A stretch of DNA of 64,000 bases from a bacterium (GTDB lineage: Bacteria > Bdellovibrionota_C > UBA2361 > RFPC01): NCBI GenBank assembly GCA_030431715.1, contig JAUIIO010000001.1:248001-312000 (forward strand), read 5' to 3'. Shown here one piece after another: positions 31,439 through 40,802 of this stretch. Within the stretch, counting starts at the first letter, position 1. The number at the start of each line of letters is the position of its first letter. The notes beneath the pieces were generated by a model that saw only the letters and a program-made list of their open reading frames with translations, had not been told where the DNA came from and did no database searches. Both the position numbers and the translations under genes were made by a program.

Positions 31439-32650
31439 TTAAGACACAAGCTTGTAGTCATTAGTGTAATAATGCTCTGGCTTACGGTAGAGGCCCGAGT
31501 GTGAGGGGATTGCATTGGCTGCATCAACAAGGGTATGCACCGCAAATCCGGCTGGAATTCGCAGATAAGATGATTTCACGTAGTGTCTTTCAAGCCCCGG
31601 ATGCACATAAGAAAGGGCTCGGTTCGTTAACATCTTCCAGCCCCGAGTTTGTAGATTTACGTTGTCTCCATGATCCCACCATTTCATGAGTATTTCACCT
31701 GAAATAAGGCGACTTTCGCCCCAGTGAGTGTGTCCAGAGAGCACGAAATCAAAGAGATCGTCACAGTTGCTACGTGCTGCGTCAAGGTTATGCAAGAGTA
31801 GGAGGTTAAACTCATCGGGAGTGATTACTTTTTGCGCAACTGGAGATCCGTGTATTGCATCGTCCATACCGTAAATATTAAATCGTTTCCCTGCGACCTG
31901 AATTGAGCAATCGTTTCCTACATAGTTCCACCCATAGCACTTCATGCGGTGTATAATGGTATCACTCTGACTTGCATAATAGTCGTGGTTGCCGAGCACG
32001 AAATAGGCCTCAGGTACCATCTCAGCGATACGTTCAAAGGCGTTTAGGGCACGAGGAGATAGATCGTCAGGATGGTGCTTAATGATATCTCCAGCGAGAA
32101 CCAGAGCATCAAGTTTTATCTCACCTCTTAATAGCAGATCAGCAAAATTTTCAAGCTCTCGGAGGGTGCGACCATCTTTTGATGAAACGTGCACGTCAGC
32201 GAGATGCCCAAGACGAAATCCCTCAAGTTCGGCCGGAAGATTTTGTATGGGAACTCGATTTGAGAAGATGTAACTCCAATCACTGAGCTTAGAGATTTCA
32301 CGATTTTTCTTTATATAACGGATAATACTGTTACGTAACTCTCTGTCTTTGTTGCTCTGTGGGAGTGTTCGAAACGGCTCTGGACTATTTCCAGACATAA
32401 CAGGAGTGCGAATTTCAGGAAGATCCTCAGGATCTGCTGACCAAGGCTTATTAATCATCTTTTTGAGGCGATACATGATTCCAGAATCATCAGATGGAGA
32501 TTTGAGTTCTACAAAGTCTGTAGGAGAGACTTCAAGAGGGGGATTCTTGCGGGGAACGTCTTCGATGAGGCTTTGTTGCCTCTCCTCAAAAGTCGCATCG
32601 TTGAGAAGAAGTGTTTCCATGTAAGGCAATAGTACGGGTACTTTCCGCAT
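31439..32650 (-). CDS. Calcineurin-like metallophosphoesterase
   Basis: 403 residues. Motifs: HLADVHVS, VLAGDIIKH, VLGNHDYY, LLHNLD and SGHTHWGE, the five blocks for a dinuclear metal centre. The N-terminal 140 residues are extra and lack a recognisable domain or membrane anchor. Substrate unknown; related proteins cleave UDP-diacylglucosamine or cyclic nucleotides. Confidence 0.9.
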   Translation of the reverse strand: MRKVPVLLPYMETLLLNDATFEERQQSLIEDVPRKNPPLEVSPTDFVELKSPSDDSGIMYRLKKMINKPWSADPEDLPEIRTPVMSGNSPEPFRTLPQSNKDRELRNSIIRYIKKNREISKLSDWSYIFSNRVPIQNLPAELEGFRLGHLADVHVSSKDGRTLRELENFADLLLRGEIKLDALVLAGDIIKHHPDDLSPRALNAFERIAEMVPEAYFVLGNHDYYASQSDTIIHRMKCYGWNYVGNDCSIQVAGKRFNIYGMDDAIHGSPVAQKVITPDEFNLLLLHNLDAARSNCDDLFDFVLSGHTHWGESRLISGEILMKWWDHGDNVNLQTRGWKMLTNRALSYVHPGLERHYVKSSYLRIPAGFAVHTLVDAANAIPSHSGLYRKPEHYYTNDYKLVS

Positions 32651-32691
32651 ACGCCCAGTGAAATTACCGTTATAAAAATGTGAGGAGAATG

Positions 32692-33615
32692 TTACCGCTC
32701 AATCTGTTCGATCATTTTGAGTAGGAGCCCATCTTTTAACGACACTCCTGTTGCAAGAATCTTGTTGGCGCGAAAGTATGCTAGGATTTCATCAAGAATC
32801 ACTGTTGCCGCAAGTATAAGATCCGCTCGCTTTTCTTCCATATATGGAACTTTGAGGATTTCTTCTCGCGGGAGTGCCTGAATCCTCTCAATAAAATCAG
32901 CGGTAAAGTTCCGTGGAAAAGTAATGCCTTCACCTGATTTTCGGTTTTTAAAAATGCGTGCAAGAGCTCGAATAGAACCACTTGATCCTACAGCGAGCGG
33001 ATAGGGCCCGGTCGGGAAATCGCAGCATTGTTCTTTAAGGGTTGCTCGAATAGAGGAACGAAAATTGTCTATGTCTTGGGCAGGTTCTTTCGGGGGAACC
33101 GATTTAAGGTGAAGTTGCTGCCCCCTTGCTGCTCCTAGCTGAAGGCTTAGTGAATGCTGAACGCTATTGTCTTTAAAGACGCTCAGTTCCGTGCTTCCTC
33201 CACCGATATCAACAAAGAGTACTGGTTGTTCATCGAATGTGTGCTCTCGAATAACTCCCTCTGCAATGAGCTGTGCTTCTTCTTCTCCTGATATGACTTC
33301 AAGGGTGAGTCCGCTTTCAGCTTTGACCAGATCTAAAAGCTCTTGACGGTCCTCAGCATCCCGCAGAGCGCTGGTGGCAATTGCCCGTACGGCATCTACG
33401 TCGTGTTTATTGATAATTCCTCGAAATTTCTTAAAAGCTTCTATTGTACGCTTTCTGGCCTCAGGATCGAGTTTGCGCGTTTCGAAGAGATTATCTCCGA
33501 GTCTTACCATCTCTTTGGTCTTAAGTACCTTTTGCGGTGCTCCACCATCAGGGCCCAGTTCATATATAAAAAGCCTAAGAGAATTTGTGCCGAGATCAAT
33601 AAGAGAAATTCGCAT
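32692..33615 (-). CDS. Ppx/GppA phosphatase (exopolyphosphatase / pppGpp hydrolase)
   Basis: 307 residues from ATG 33615 (MRISLIDLGTNSLRL); the upstream ATG 33636 adds seven odd residues. Actin-fold phosphate-binding loops: DLGTNSLRL, VDIGGGSTEL and VGSSGSIRALA. It is the short form without the C-terminal HD-like domain of E. coli Ppx. It hydrolyses polyphosphate or pppGpp; may interact functionally with the DksA-like regulator in the same window (inference). Confidence 0.93.
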   Translation of the reverse strand: MRISLIDLGTNSLRLFIYELGPDGGAPQKVLKTKEMVRLGDNLFETRKLDPEARKRTIEAFKKFRGIINKHDVDAVRAIATSALRDAEDRQELLDLVKAESGLTLEVISGEEEAQLIAEGVIREHTFDEQPVLFVDIGGGSTELSVFKDNSVQHSLSLQLGAARGQQLHLKSVPPKEPAQDIDNFRSSIRATLKEQCCDFPTGPYPLAVGSSGSIRALARIFKNRKSGEGITFPRNFTADFIERIQALPREEILKVPYMEEKRADLILAATVILDEILAYFRANKILATGVSLKDGLLLKMIEQIER

Positions 33616-33771
33616 GGGCGTATCATAAGTTCCCATAATTAGCAGTGCAAGCCCGGTAAAATCTTTTAGCTCCAGTTCATTAAGCTAACGAAATCTCATG
33701 GCGACCTAGAATTGTCAGGTGTCATGGCCATTATGTGTGACTTGGTTGTGCGTTGAGACAGGTACATTTGT

Positions 33772-35250
33772 ATGAGTGAACAGCTAGAATCTCAAAAAAG
33801 AACAAAATTTGAGCCTCGTGTAGCCCGAGCGGTAGACTATGTTAAAGACCGCTGGTTTCCAGTGAATCCAGAGTTACTTGAGCTCATACAGGACCAGATT
33901 AAAAATGACGCTTATGACGGCGACTTTCCTCGTTTTGTGAGCGATGTCAGAGGAGATGCAGCTCTGTTCACGTACGCCCTTCGCGGTGTGGCAAACATGT
34001 TAGCTGAGGAGGGGGAAAGTATCCCTTCAGCTCTCAATACGCTTGAGATCTTTGAGTGGGCCGGTAAGGAGAGGCTCGAGCAGGTTCTCATGCAGGCAGG
34101 CAACGGCCCTGGGAGACACCAAATTCAAGACGCGGATGAGCTACAGACTCGTCGCTTTCATGAAATGGTTACCAGCGTAACGACCGTAGAGGAGCTTAGC
34201 TCAACGTATGGAATTGATCCTGAGATCGCATCTTCCAGTGCACTCTTACGCCAGTTAGGGCTTGCACTTATTGCTTGGAACTACCCCGGTATATATGAGG
34301 AAGCCGTCTGTACGCTGCAAAAAGGAGAAAATTTAAACGTTAAGTTAACCAAAAAGCTTGGATTCTCCCCATTTGTACTTGCCATAAAAGTATTTGAAGA
34401 GGCCGGTGTGTCTCGTGAAATGTGCTTGCGTATGGGCATGATTGATGAGGATTTTGAAACCTATATGGCACAAACGGGGTACACGGAAGGTGTATCTGAG
34501 ATTGTTGAGGTGTGCCGTGTTGGAGAAGCACTTGCCAGAGCGGCTCAAGGAGACCTTTATCCTGACGCCGCAGAAGACTGGGAGTCTGCAAAAGGGGTAA
34601 TTGAAAAGCGTCTTGGAGAGGGCGGCGTAAGCAGGATATTTGAGCGAGTTCAAGATGTGGTGAGTTCCTATGTGACGGCAATGCCGGAGCTTATGGAGTA
34701 TGCCGTTCCCGAAGAAATTCTTGGCTACATGAAAACCTATGAAGAGAAGGAACTTAAAGAGGGAAATCCTTATCTTGCACTTGCTTCTCCAAATGTTGCT
34801 AGAAAATTGCACGGCGTTTATGCTGACATTAAAGGCCTCCATGTTGATCAAAGTGTATTACGCGCCTTGGTGCATGAAGTTATTCCAGAGGCCGGGTTTA
34901 GTGGTGGGTGTGCTTATACCCCAGATCCAGGTGCAATGATTCTTGTGCCGCAATTAGACTTTGGCACTCTTGAGCTACGAGTCGCTCGCCCTGTTGATTA
35001 CTCAATTGTGCTTTCTGAGGCGGATATGGTTGCTATCGCTTTCCAGAGTGAAGATCCTGTTGTTCATTATAAGATGAGCCCTGAAGGGAAAGTCATCACT
35101 GCAATCGCTGGATGCCTCGGACATATGCGCAAGGTTGGAGTACTCTATTTAGAGATTCCAGATACTATCTCGGACTTTATTGGGGATCAGAAAATTATTC
35201 ATTTTAAGGCAATCAGACATGCGTTCACTGACGCATTGATGTTAAGTTAA
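33772..35250 (+). CDS. HDOD-like domain protein of unknown function
   Basis: 492 residues. The N-terminal 250 residues look like a HDOD-type helical signalling domain (PELLELIQDQIKNDAYDGDFPRFVSDVRGDAALFTYALRGVANM and IASSSALLRQLGLALIAWNYP patterns, shortened here to blocks). The C-terminal 200 residues have a mixed helix/strand region not recognised. No HD/GYP, GGDEF or receiver motif is visible. HDOD proteins regulate stress, motility or natural competence through protein contacts. Assigned from pattern only. Confidence 0.5.
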   Translation: MSEQLESQKRTKFEPRVARAVDYVKDRWFPVNPELLELIQDQIKNDAYDGDFPRFVSDVRGDAALFTYALRGVANMLAEEGESIPSALNTLEIFEWAGKERLEQVLMQAGNGPGRHQIQDADELQTRRFHEMVTSVTTVEELSSTYGIDPEIASSSALLRQLGLALIAWNYPGIYEEAVCTLQKGENLNVKLTKKLGFSPFVLAIKVFEEAGVSREMCLRMGMIDEDFETYMAQTGYTEGVSEIVEVCRVGEALARAAQGDLYPDAAEDWESAKGVIEKRLGEGGVSRIFERVQDVVSSYVTAMPELMEYAVPEEILGYMKTYEEKELKEGNPYLALASPNVARKLHGVYADIKGLHVDQSVLRALVHEVIPEAGFSGGCAYTPDPGAMILVPQLDFGTLELRVARPVDYSIVLSEADMVAIAFQSEDPVVHYKMSPEGKVITAIAGCLGHMRKVGVLYLEIPDTISDFIGDQKIIHFKAIRHAFTDALMLS

Positions 35251-35254
35251 CAAC

Positions 35255-36637
35255 CTACGCTGTTGTAGAAGCGCTATCGCGTTTAGGGCAGTAGAGAGCA
35301 ATCATTAGCCACCCCAGAAGTCCTGATATCACTGATGCAAGGAGAATCGCCAGTTTTGATGCTGATACATATGGTGAGCCTGTGCTAAATGCCAGTCCTG
35401 AGATAAAGAGTGACATTGTAAATCCGATACCAGCAAGGCAGCTAACCCCATAAAGGCTGCCGTACGTCACCCCAAGTGGGAGGCGTGCAAATCCAAGTCG
35501 GATGGCTAGGTAGGAGAAACTCATGATGCCAATCTGTTTTCCGAGGACAAGCCCGGCAATAATGCCGAACGAAACAGGAGAGTAGAGCATCGACTCCACA
35601 TTTCCTTCAAGCTCAACGCCGGCGTTTGCGAGCGCAAAGAGAGGCATAATAAGAAAGATGACCCAGTTATGGAGCCCCTTTTCTATTCGTTGAAGAGGGG
35701 TACCTGCGTATTCACAGAGCTTTTCCATACGGCTCAGAGCTCTGAGTTGTCCCTTTGTAAGGAGATCTTCCGGATTTGATCGATATGGTGAAACTTCGGG
35801 CGGAAAGTGCCGTTCCATCTTTTCAATAAGAGGCTTAAGGCTTTTACTCAAATCTGTAGATTTAAGCCTTGTTCTGGCCGGAATCGTTAGAGCGCCGAGT
35901 ACCCCTGCAATCGAAGGGTGAATACCGGAAAGGAGAAAAGAGAGCCAGAGACCACCAATCCCAAGAACTCCATAGATGAGAGCATTGCGCACACCGAGAT
36001 AATTTGCTCCGGCAAGGGTCAACAGAAAAAGGAGTCCCAGAAATAACTCGAAAAAATTCAGATCGGAGGTGTAGAAAAATGCGATAACAAGAACTGCCCC
36101 TATGTCATCGACTATGGCAAGGGCAGTCAAGAATATCTTAAGGGATATCGGCACTCGGTTTCCAAAGAGTGTTAGAACACCAATAGCAAAAGCAATATCT
36201 GTTGCCATTGGAATTCCCCAGCCATCTTCTGATGAAGTTCCAAAGTTAAAACAGAGATAGAGTAGGGCAGGGACGATCATGCCTCCAATCGCAGCGACAA
36301 TTGGTAAAAAAGCCTGACGAAAAGAAGCGAGTTCTCCAGCAAGGACCTCTCTTTTTATCTCTAGGCCAACAACAAAGAAAAACATCGCCATAAGGCCGTC
36401 ATTAATCCAGTGTTGAAGTGAAAAGGAGAGATTGTGTTCGCCGATACTAATTCCCAGCGGAGTATGCCAGAACGTTTCGTAGGAGTGAGCCCAAGGAGAG
36501 TTCGCCCAAGCAAGAGCAATGACAGTACAAATAATGAGTAAAATCCCAGGGGAGGCATCACGCCTGATAAAGGTACGAAAAGGAGCTAGGATTCTATCGA
36601 TTGGGAGATGCTTAGACGGCGGCTTGGGCGTGTTCAT
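35255..36637 (-). CDS. nhaA: Na+/H+ antiporter NhaA
   Basis: 460 residues, twelve membrane helices plus a long loop. ATDIAFAIGVL carries the conserved Asp of helix IV and ALAIVDDIGAVLVIAFFYT carries the Asp-Asp pair of helix V needed for transport. It exchanges Na+ for H+ at the inner membrane and supports pH and salt tolerance. The protein is about 70 residues longer than E. coli NhaA because of an insertion at about 265-310 (EKMERHFPPEVSPYRSNPED). It converges with the HDOD-like gene with only 4 bp between stops. Confidence 0.95.
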   Translation of the reverse strand: MNTPKPPSKHLPIDRILAPFRTFIRRDASPGILLIICTVIALAWANSPWAHSYETFWHTPLGISIGEHNLSFSLQHWINDGLMAMFFFVVGLEIKREVLAGELASFRQAFLPIVAAIGGMIVPALLYLCFNFGTSSEDGWGIPMATDIAFAIGVLTLFGNRVPISLKIFLTALAIVDDIGAVLVIAFFYTSDLNFFELFLGLLFLLTLAGANYLGVRNALIYGVLGIGGLWLSFLLSGIHPSIAGVLGALTIPARTRLKSTDLSKSLKPLIEKMERHFPPEVSPYRSNPEDLLTKGQLRALSRMEKLCEYAGTPLQRIEKGLHNWVIFLIMPLFALANAGVELEGNVESMLYSPVSFGIIAGLVLGKQIGIMSFSYLAIRLGFARLPLGVTYGSLYGVSCLAGIGFTMSLFISGLAFSTGSPYVSASKLAILLASVISGLLGWLMIALYCPKRDSASTTA

Positions 36638-36691
36638 GATTTCTATACTATGGCAGAGCTGCCGGCATTGAAAAGATGCTTTTCGGTAGAA

Positions 36692-37507
36692 CTAAGAGAC
36701 CTTTAGGAGTTTTGTGAGATCTTTCTCTATATTTGGTACAGATGCCAGAAGACAGTGGGCGTTGAGCTCGGTAGGAATGTTTTCTGGCAGCTCGCCATCG
36801 AAATTTGATACTACTGCTCCAGCCTCAAGAGCGATGAGCCTTCCGGCGGCGATGTCCCAGATATTTAAGTCTTCTTCGTAAAACGCTTGAAGTCTTCCAC
36901 AAGCTACCCAGCAGAGATCTAGTGATGCTGCTCCTGCTCGTCTAAATCCCTGGGTATGGAGTAAGACGTTTTCTATTCGCTTCAAGATAGGGGAGAGATT
37001 GCTTCGATCGTAAGGAAAGCCTGAGCCAATAAGTGAGGTGCGAAGGTCTTTTCTCTCTCTCACTTGTATATTTGTTTCGTTTAATCTTGCTCCTCCTCCT
37101 CTCGTAGCTGAGAATGTCTCGTGCTGAAAGGGGGAGTGTACAACGCCAACCTGTATCTGGCCCTGACAAACAAATGCGATCGATATACCAACTTGAAGAT
37201 GGTTGTGTGCGTAGTTTACGGTTCCGTCAATCGGATCGACGATCCACAGTGGTGCATCAAACTGTTCCTTCTCAACAGTGCTTAGTGATTCTTCACTTAG
37301 GATACCATGATCAGGGAATTGTGCGCGTATAGCTGAAAGGATACATTTCTCTGCCTCAATATCTGCGGTGGTAACAAGGTCTATGGGGTTTCCTTTGTCT
37401 CCTACTTCAATTGTATCGCTCTTCCTAAGGTCTACGATAACTTCGCCGGCCGCCTTTGCGGTATGAATGGCAAAGGTTCTCAGTTCTTCTAGGTCAAAAG
37501 TCTGCAT
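36692..37507 (-). CDS. Inositol-monophosphatase-family phosphatase
   Basis: 271 residues. Motifs GILSEES, WIVDPIDGTVNYAH and NIWDIAAGRLIALEAGA provide the metal-binding Glu/Asp set. Substrate could be inositol phosphates, fructose-1,6-bisphosphate or NADP(H), and cannot be decided. SuhB-like members also affect rRNA transcription. Confidence 0.93.
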   Translation of the reverse strand: MQTFDLEELRTFAIHTAKAAGEVIVDLRKSDTIEVGDKGNPIDLVTTADIEAEKCILSAIRAQFPDHGILSEESLSTVEKEQFDAPLWIVDPIDGTVNYAHNHLQVGISIAFVCQGQIQVGVVHSPFQHETFSATRGGGARLNETNIQVRERKDLRTSLIGSGFPYDRSNLSPILKRIENVLLHTQGFRRAGAASLDLCWVACGRLQAFYEEDLNIWDIAAGRLIALEAGAVVSNFDGELPENIPTELNAHCLLASVPNIEKDLTKLLKVS

Positions 37508-37555
37508 AATGACGTCCTTGTTGAGAATCGTGTTTTGATACGATAAAAGTCAGAT

Positions 37556-38488
37556 GTGAAACGTATTCAAGCATATCCCTGCGCTAAGTTAAATCTCTCT
37601 TTAAAGATAGTCGGGAAGAGACCGTCTGACGGATACCACTTGCTGGACATGCTGGTTGTGCGTACACGTTTCTGTGATCAACTTGCTGTTTCGGCAGGTA
37701 CTGGAACAGGAACGATTACATTAAATGTGCACACTGATGGAAGTCCCCTTGATATACCTCCTGAACAAAATCTCTGTTATCGAGCTGCTCACGAGTTCCT
37801 AAGAAAATTTGATCTATCAGACCAAGATATTTCAATAGATCTTACCAAGCACATTCCTGCAGGAGCTGGACTCGGGGGCGGGAGTAGTGATGCTGGTGAA
37901 ACGCTTCTCGCATTGCAGAAACTGTTTTGCTCAGAAAGACAAATTCGTGAGGCTGACATACAAGAAATTGCGCTGGGGTTAGGTAGTGATATTCCGTTTT
38001 TCTTGCAGCCTCATTGTGCGCAGGTAAGTGGGGTTGGAGATGTTGTTCGCCCTCTCGATCTTGCTGCGATTGAAGATGTCCCGTGTGCACTCTTTTTTCC
38101 CGGTGAGCACATATCCAGTGCCTTGATATACTCGAAGTTTCGAGAGGCGTTCATATCGGGGGATCCTCCCTCCTTAGATCCCAAACCATCATCATGTGTG
38201 TATGAGGACTTATCTTACAGTGAGATGTTGCCACATGTATCGAATGATCTTGAGGCTACGGTATGTGAGGCTTTTCCGTTAACAAAAAAGGTGCTTTGGA
38301 CTCTAAGACAAGAGTGCGCACATACGGTGTCCATAACCGGATCGGGAAGTACTGTGTTTGTTCTCCCCGAAACTGATACCGAAAATGGTGATTTCGAGCG
38401 CCAAATACAGGATATTGCCGAAAGAAACGATTTTCATTATCTTCTCACTTCTCTTACTTGCAAATGTTCTGCTGTTTCGCCATTATAG
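37556..38488 (+). CDS. ispE: 4-diphosphocytidyl-2-C-methyl-D-erythritol kinase
   Basis: 310 residues with a GTG start at 37556 (the ATG at 37554 is out of frame and stops at once). GHMP kinase signature PAGAGLGGGSSDAG (residues about 102-115), CAKLNLSLKI at the start and TGSGSTVFVL at the C-terminus. It phosphorylates CDP-ME in the non-mevalonate isoprenoid pathway. Gene order ispE - tRNA-Gln - prs - rplY(ctc) - pth is a classical bacterial arrangement and is preserved here. Confidence 0.95.
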   Translation: MKRIQAYPCAKLNLSLKIVGKRPSDGYHLLDMLVVRTRFCDQLAVSAGTGTGTITLNVHTDGSPLDIPPEQNLCYRAAHEFLRKFDLSDQDISIDLTKHIPAGAGLGGGSSDAGETLLALQKLFCSERQIREADIQEIALGLGSDIPFFLQPHCAQVSGVGDVVRPLDLAAIEDVPCALFFPGEHISSALIYSKFREAFISGDPPSLDPKPSSCVYEDLSYSEMLPHVSNDLEATVCEAFPLTKKVLWTLRQECAHTVSITGSGSTVFVLPETDTENGDFERQIQDIAERNDFHYLLTSLTCKCSAVSPL

Positions 38489-38508
38489 TCCATCTTAAGA
38501 GCTCATAT

Positions 38509-38580
38509 TGGCCGGTCGCCAAGTGGTAAGGCACCGGATTTTGATTCCGGCATTCGTAGGTTCGAATCCTACCCGGCCAG
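38509..38580 (+). tRNA. trnQ: tRNA-Gln (anticodon TTG)
   Basis: 72 nt. Acceptor arms TGGCCGG (38509-38515) and CCGGCCA (38573-38579) pair fully; discriminator G38580. Anticodon loop TTTTGAT within stem CCGGA/TCCGG gives TTG for glutamine; T-arm GTTCGAATC is standard. The genomic sequence after the discriminator is CGTTTT, so the 3' CCA is not encoded and must be added by a nucleotidyltransferase. The GTAAGGCACC D-arm region matches typical tRNA-Gln. Confidence 0.96.
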
Positions 38581-38749
38581 CGTTTTCCCTTCGGGGAACG
38601 TTTGGGCACGTAGCGAGTCTTCCCTTCGGGGAACGTTATGTGCGCTTTGCGCACGGCACGTAGCGTTGACCCTTCGGGTAACGTTGTGTGCGCTTTGCGC
38701 ACGGCACGTAGCGAGCGTTGTCCCTTTGGGGAACGTGAGACACGTAGTG
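38581..38749 (+). repeat. Tandem array of UUCG-tetraloop hairpins
   Basis: Four imperfect units (about 38581-38617, 38618-38665, 38666-38715, 38716-38749); units 2 and 3 are 48-50 bp. Each has CCC-TTCG-GGG (a C(UUCG)G tetraloop in RNA; TTTG in unit 4). Units 2 and 3 add GTGCGC-TTT-GCGCAC, and all end GCACGTAGCG or similar. It starts immediately after the tRNA discriminator base and lies between tRNA-Gln and prs. The reverse strand has ORFs of repeated peptide, which I treat as an artefact. Confidence 0.8.
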
Positions 38750-38823
38750 TTTTGTCTGACTTTAAACGGGAAGACACAGAGTTTGTTTAGAGATTCTTTA
38801 GGAGAGAGGAAGGGAAAACCATA

Positions 38824-39768
38824 GTGGAGCGTCAACTTCTCGTATTTTCAGGCCGATCCAATCCCCAATTTAGTTCCTCCATCTCTGAACGCCTTAATCG
38901 TGAACTTGGAAGACTTGAGGTTACCCGTTTTAGTGATGGAGAGCTTCTTATTGAGATCGGGGATAATGTTCGGGGAAGAGACGTATTCGTAGTGCAGAGC
39001 ACTTCACAGCCCGGAAACGATCACCTCATGGAGCTGCTCATCACTATCGATGCTCTAAAGCGTGCGTCGGCGTGGAGAATTACAGCGGTGATTCCTTATT
39101 TCGGATACGCCAGACAGGACCGCAAGCTTAAGCCGCGTGTCCCAATTACGGCCCGTCTAGTTGCCGATTTGCTTGAAACAGCCGGTGCCAATCGGATTCT
39201 TACGATGGATCTGCATGCTGGCCAGATAATGGGATTTTTTAGTTTTCCTGTAGATAATCTCAATTCTCTTCCGATTTTCGTGCCGTATCTTGCTGACAAG
39301 TACGGAGATAAGCATCTTACGATCGTTTCTCCTGACATGGGTGGGGTTGAGCGAGCACGTCTTTTCGCAACTCGTCTCGGTAACGCGGATATCGCGGTGA
39401 TAGATAAAAGGCGTTCTGGGCCTAATCAGGTTGCTGAGATGAAGGTGGTCGGAAATGTTAAGGATCGTACGTGCATAATCGTTGATGATATGATTGACAC
39501 TGGCGGAACAATGGTCAAGGCAGGAGATACTCTACTTGAGCAGGGAGCAGAGAGTGTCGTTTCCTGCTGTGTTCATCCCGTTTTATCCGGTAATGCTTCA
39601 GAAAGACTCAGTAATTCTCAGATTAAGGAAGTGATTGTTGCTGATACTATTCCTGTGCCACGAACGGCTCAATTTGAAAATCTTACTGTCTTGTCTGTAG
39701 TTCCCCTCTTTGCCGAAGCTATCAGAAGAATCCATAATGAGGATTCTGTAAGCAATCTATTACGTTAG
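38824..39768 (+). CDS. prs: Ribose-phosphate pyrophosphokinase (PRPP synthetase)
   Basis: 314 residues, GTG start at 38824 with AGGAAGGGA upstream. Makes PRPP from ribose 5-phosphate and ATP, feeding apt, pyrR and pyrE-type reactions. Blocks FSDGELLIEIGDNVRG, DLHAGQIMGFF, SPDMGGVERARL and the PRPP loop IVDDMIDTGGT are all present. Typical length. Confidence 0.96.
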   Translation: MERQLLVFSGRSNPQFSSSISERLNRELGRLEVTRFSDGELLIEIGDNVRGRDVFVVQSTSQPGNDHLMELLITIDALKRASAWRITAVIPYFGYARQDRKLKPRVPITARLVADLLETAGANRILTMDLHAGQIMGFFSFPVDNLNSLPIFVPYLADKYGDKHLTIVSPDMGGVERARLFATRLGNADIAVIDKRRSGPNQVAEMKVVGNVKDRTCIIVDDMIDTGGTMVKAGDTLLEQGAESVVSCCVHPVLSGNASERLSNSQIKEVIVADTIPVPRTAQFENLTVLSVVPLFAEAIRRIHNEDSVSNLLR

Positions 39769-40156
39769 AGGATTTCTTCTGCTAAATGATTGGAGCTCGG
39801 TTCCAAGCGTGCCTCTAATGCACTGTAATTGTTAACAGATTGTGCATCATTCGGGCGCAGTCTGTTGCAGTCGCTCCCCTAGGGGCTTCAATTTAGTGCC
39901 CTCGGTGCGCCAGCGATCTTATAATATTTTTACACCTCTGATATGGGCGAAACAGTTATAAATCTTTTTAATCCTCAGCTATTTACCTGTATCGCGTTTT
40001 ATGTTTAGCTACTGCTCTTAAAAATTTTATAAACTCTCAATAATTTAGCGCTAGTAAGTGTCAGATTATTGAGTGAGATACTGGATGAGCAGGGGCTGGT
40101 ATTCGTTACGTGCGAAGTTGTGTGCCCTGAATTTTAGATATTCGGAGACGTGTCTG
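39769..40156. other. Intergenic region between prs and rplY
   Basis: 388 bp. Contains TATAAT at 39920-39925 without a good -35, and a 9-bp perfect inverted repeat CTCAATAAT (40036-40044) / ATTATTGAG (40065-40073), possibly an rplY leader stem. No gene seen; the frame upstream of ATG 40157 is open but not L25-like. Confidence 0.5.
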
Positions 40157-40795
40157 ATGGATTTTGTTTTAGACGTAGAGAATCGAGAACGAACAGGTAA
40201 GCTTGAGATTAAAAGAATGCGCAAAAATGGCGTTGCCCCGGGCGTTCTTTATGCCGGGGGAGATAAATCTCGTCCTATTAAGTTTTTCCTTAAAGATTTT
40301 GTTCAGCTAGCAGAGAAGGCAAAGACTTCTCAGATCTTCACACTAAAGAGTGCGGAAGGTGACGTACGTGCTATTGTGAAAGATATTCAGCTAAATGGTC
40401 AGAAGGACACTGTTCAACACGTTGATTTCCAACTTCTCAGTGATGATGAAGTTGTTTCTGTTAATGTTCCTCTCCGTGTTGAGGGAGAAGCGCCGGGCGT
40501 TAAAAAACAAGGCGGTATCTTAACTACCCAATGCCGCGAAGTCGTTATCGTTGCCCTTCCTAAAGATATTCCAAGTGAGATTACCGTAAGTGTATCCGAG
40601 CTCAAGTTGGGCGAAAGAATACGTACTGGAGAGATCACTCTCCCTGAGGGCGTTACTCTTAAGAGTAACCCGGAAGAGACAGTTGCTAACGTTATATCCG
40701 GGCGTGCGGCCAGACTTGCTGGTGGTGCTGCGGGTGACGATGCTGCTTCAGAAGAGGCTGCGGCTGAGGGTGCCGGCGCAGAAGCTGCGGCGTAG
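40157..40795 (+). CDS. rplY: 50S ribosomal protein L25 / general stress protein Ctc
   Basis: 212 residues from ATG 40157 (MDFVLDVENRERTGK), GGAG 9-12 nt upstream. L25 domain 1-95 binds 5S rRNA; TL5/Ctc-type second domain 96-185 (VSVNVPLRVEGEAPGV, ITVSVSELKLGE). Ala/Glu-rich acidic tail from about 188 to the end, typical of long Ctc forms. Immediately before pth, as in many bacteria. Confidence 0.95.
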   Translation: MDFVLDVENRERTGKLEIKRMRKNGVAPGVLYAGGDKSRPIKFFLKDFVQLAEKAKTSQIFTLKSAEGDVRAIVKDIQLNGQKDTVQHVDFQLLSDDEVVSVNVPLRVEGEAPGVKKQGGILTTQCREVVIVALPKDIPSEITVSVSELKLGERIRTGEITLPEGVTLKSNPEETVANVISGRAARLAGGAAGDDAASEEAAAEGAGAEAAA

Positions 40796-40802
40796 TTCCA
40801 CT

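Noticed and set aside
38581..38749. CRISPR array
   Set aside because: Units are imperfect, contiguous and without unique spacers; no cas genes.
38454..38777. Minus ORF with repeated RAVRKAHTTLPEG-like peptide
   Set aside because: Translation of the hairpin repeat array and antisense tRNA; no ribosome site.
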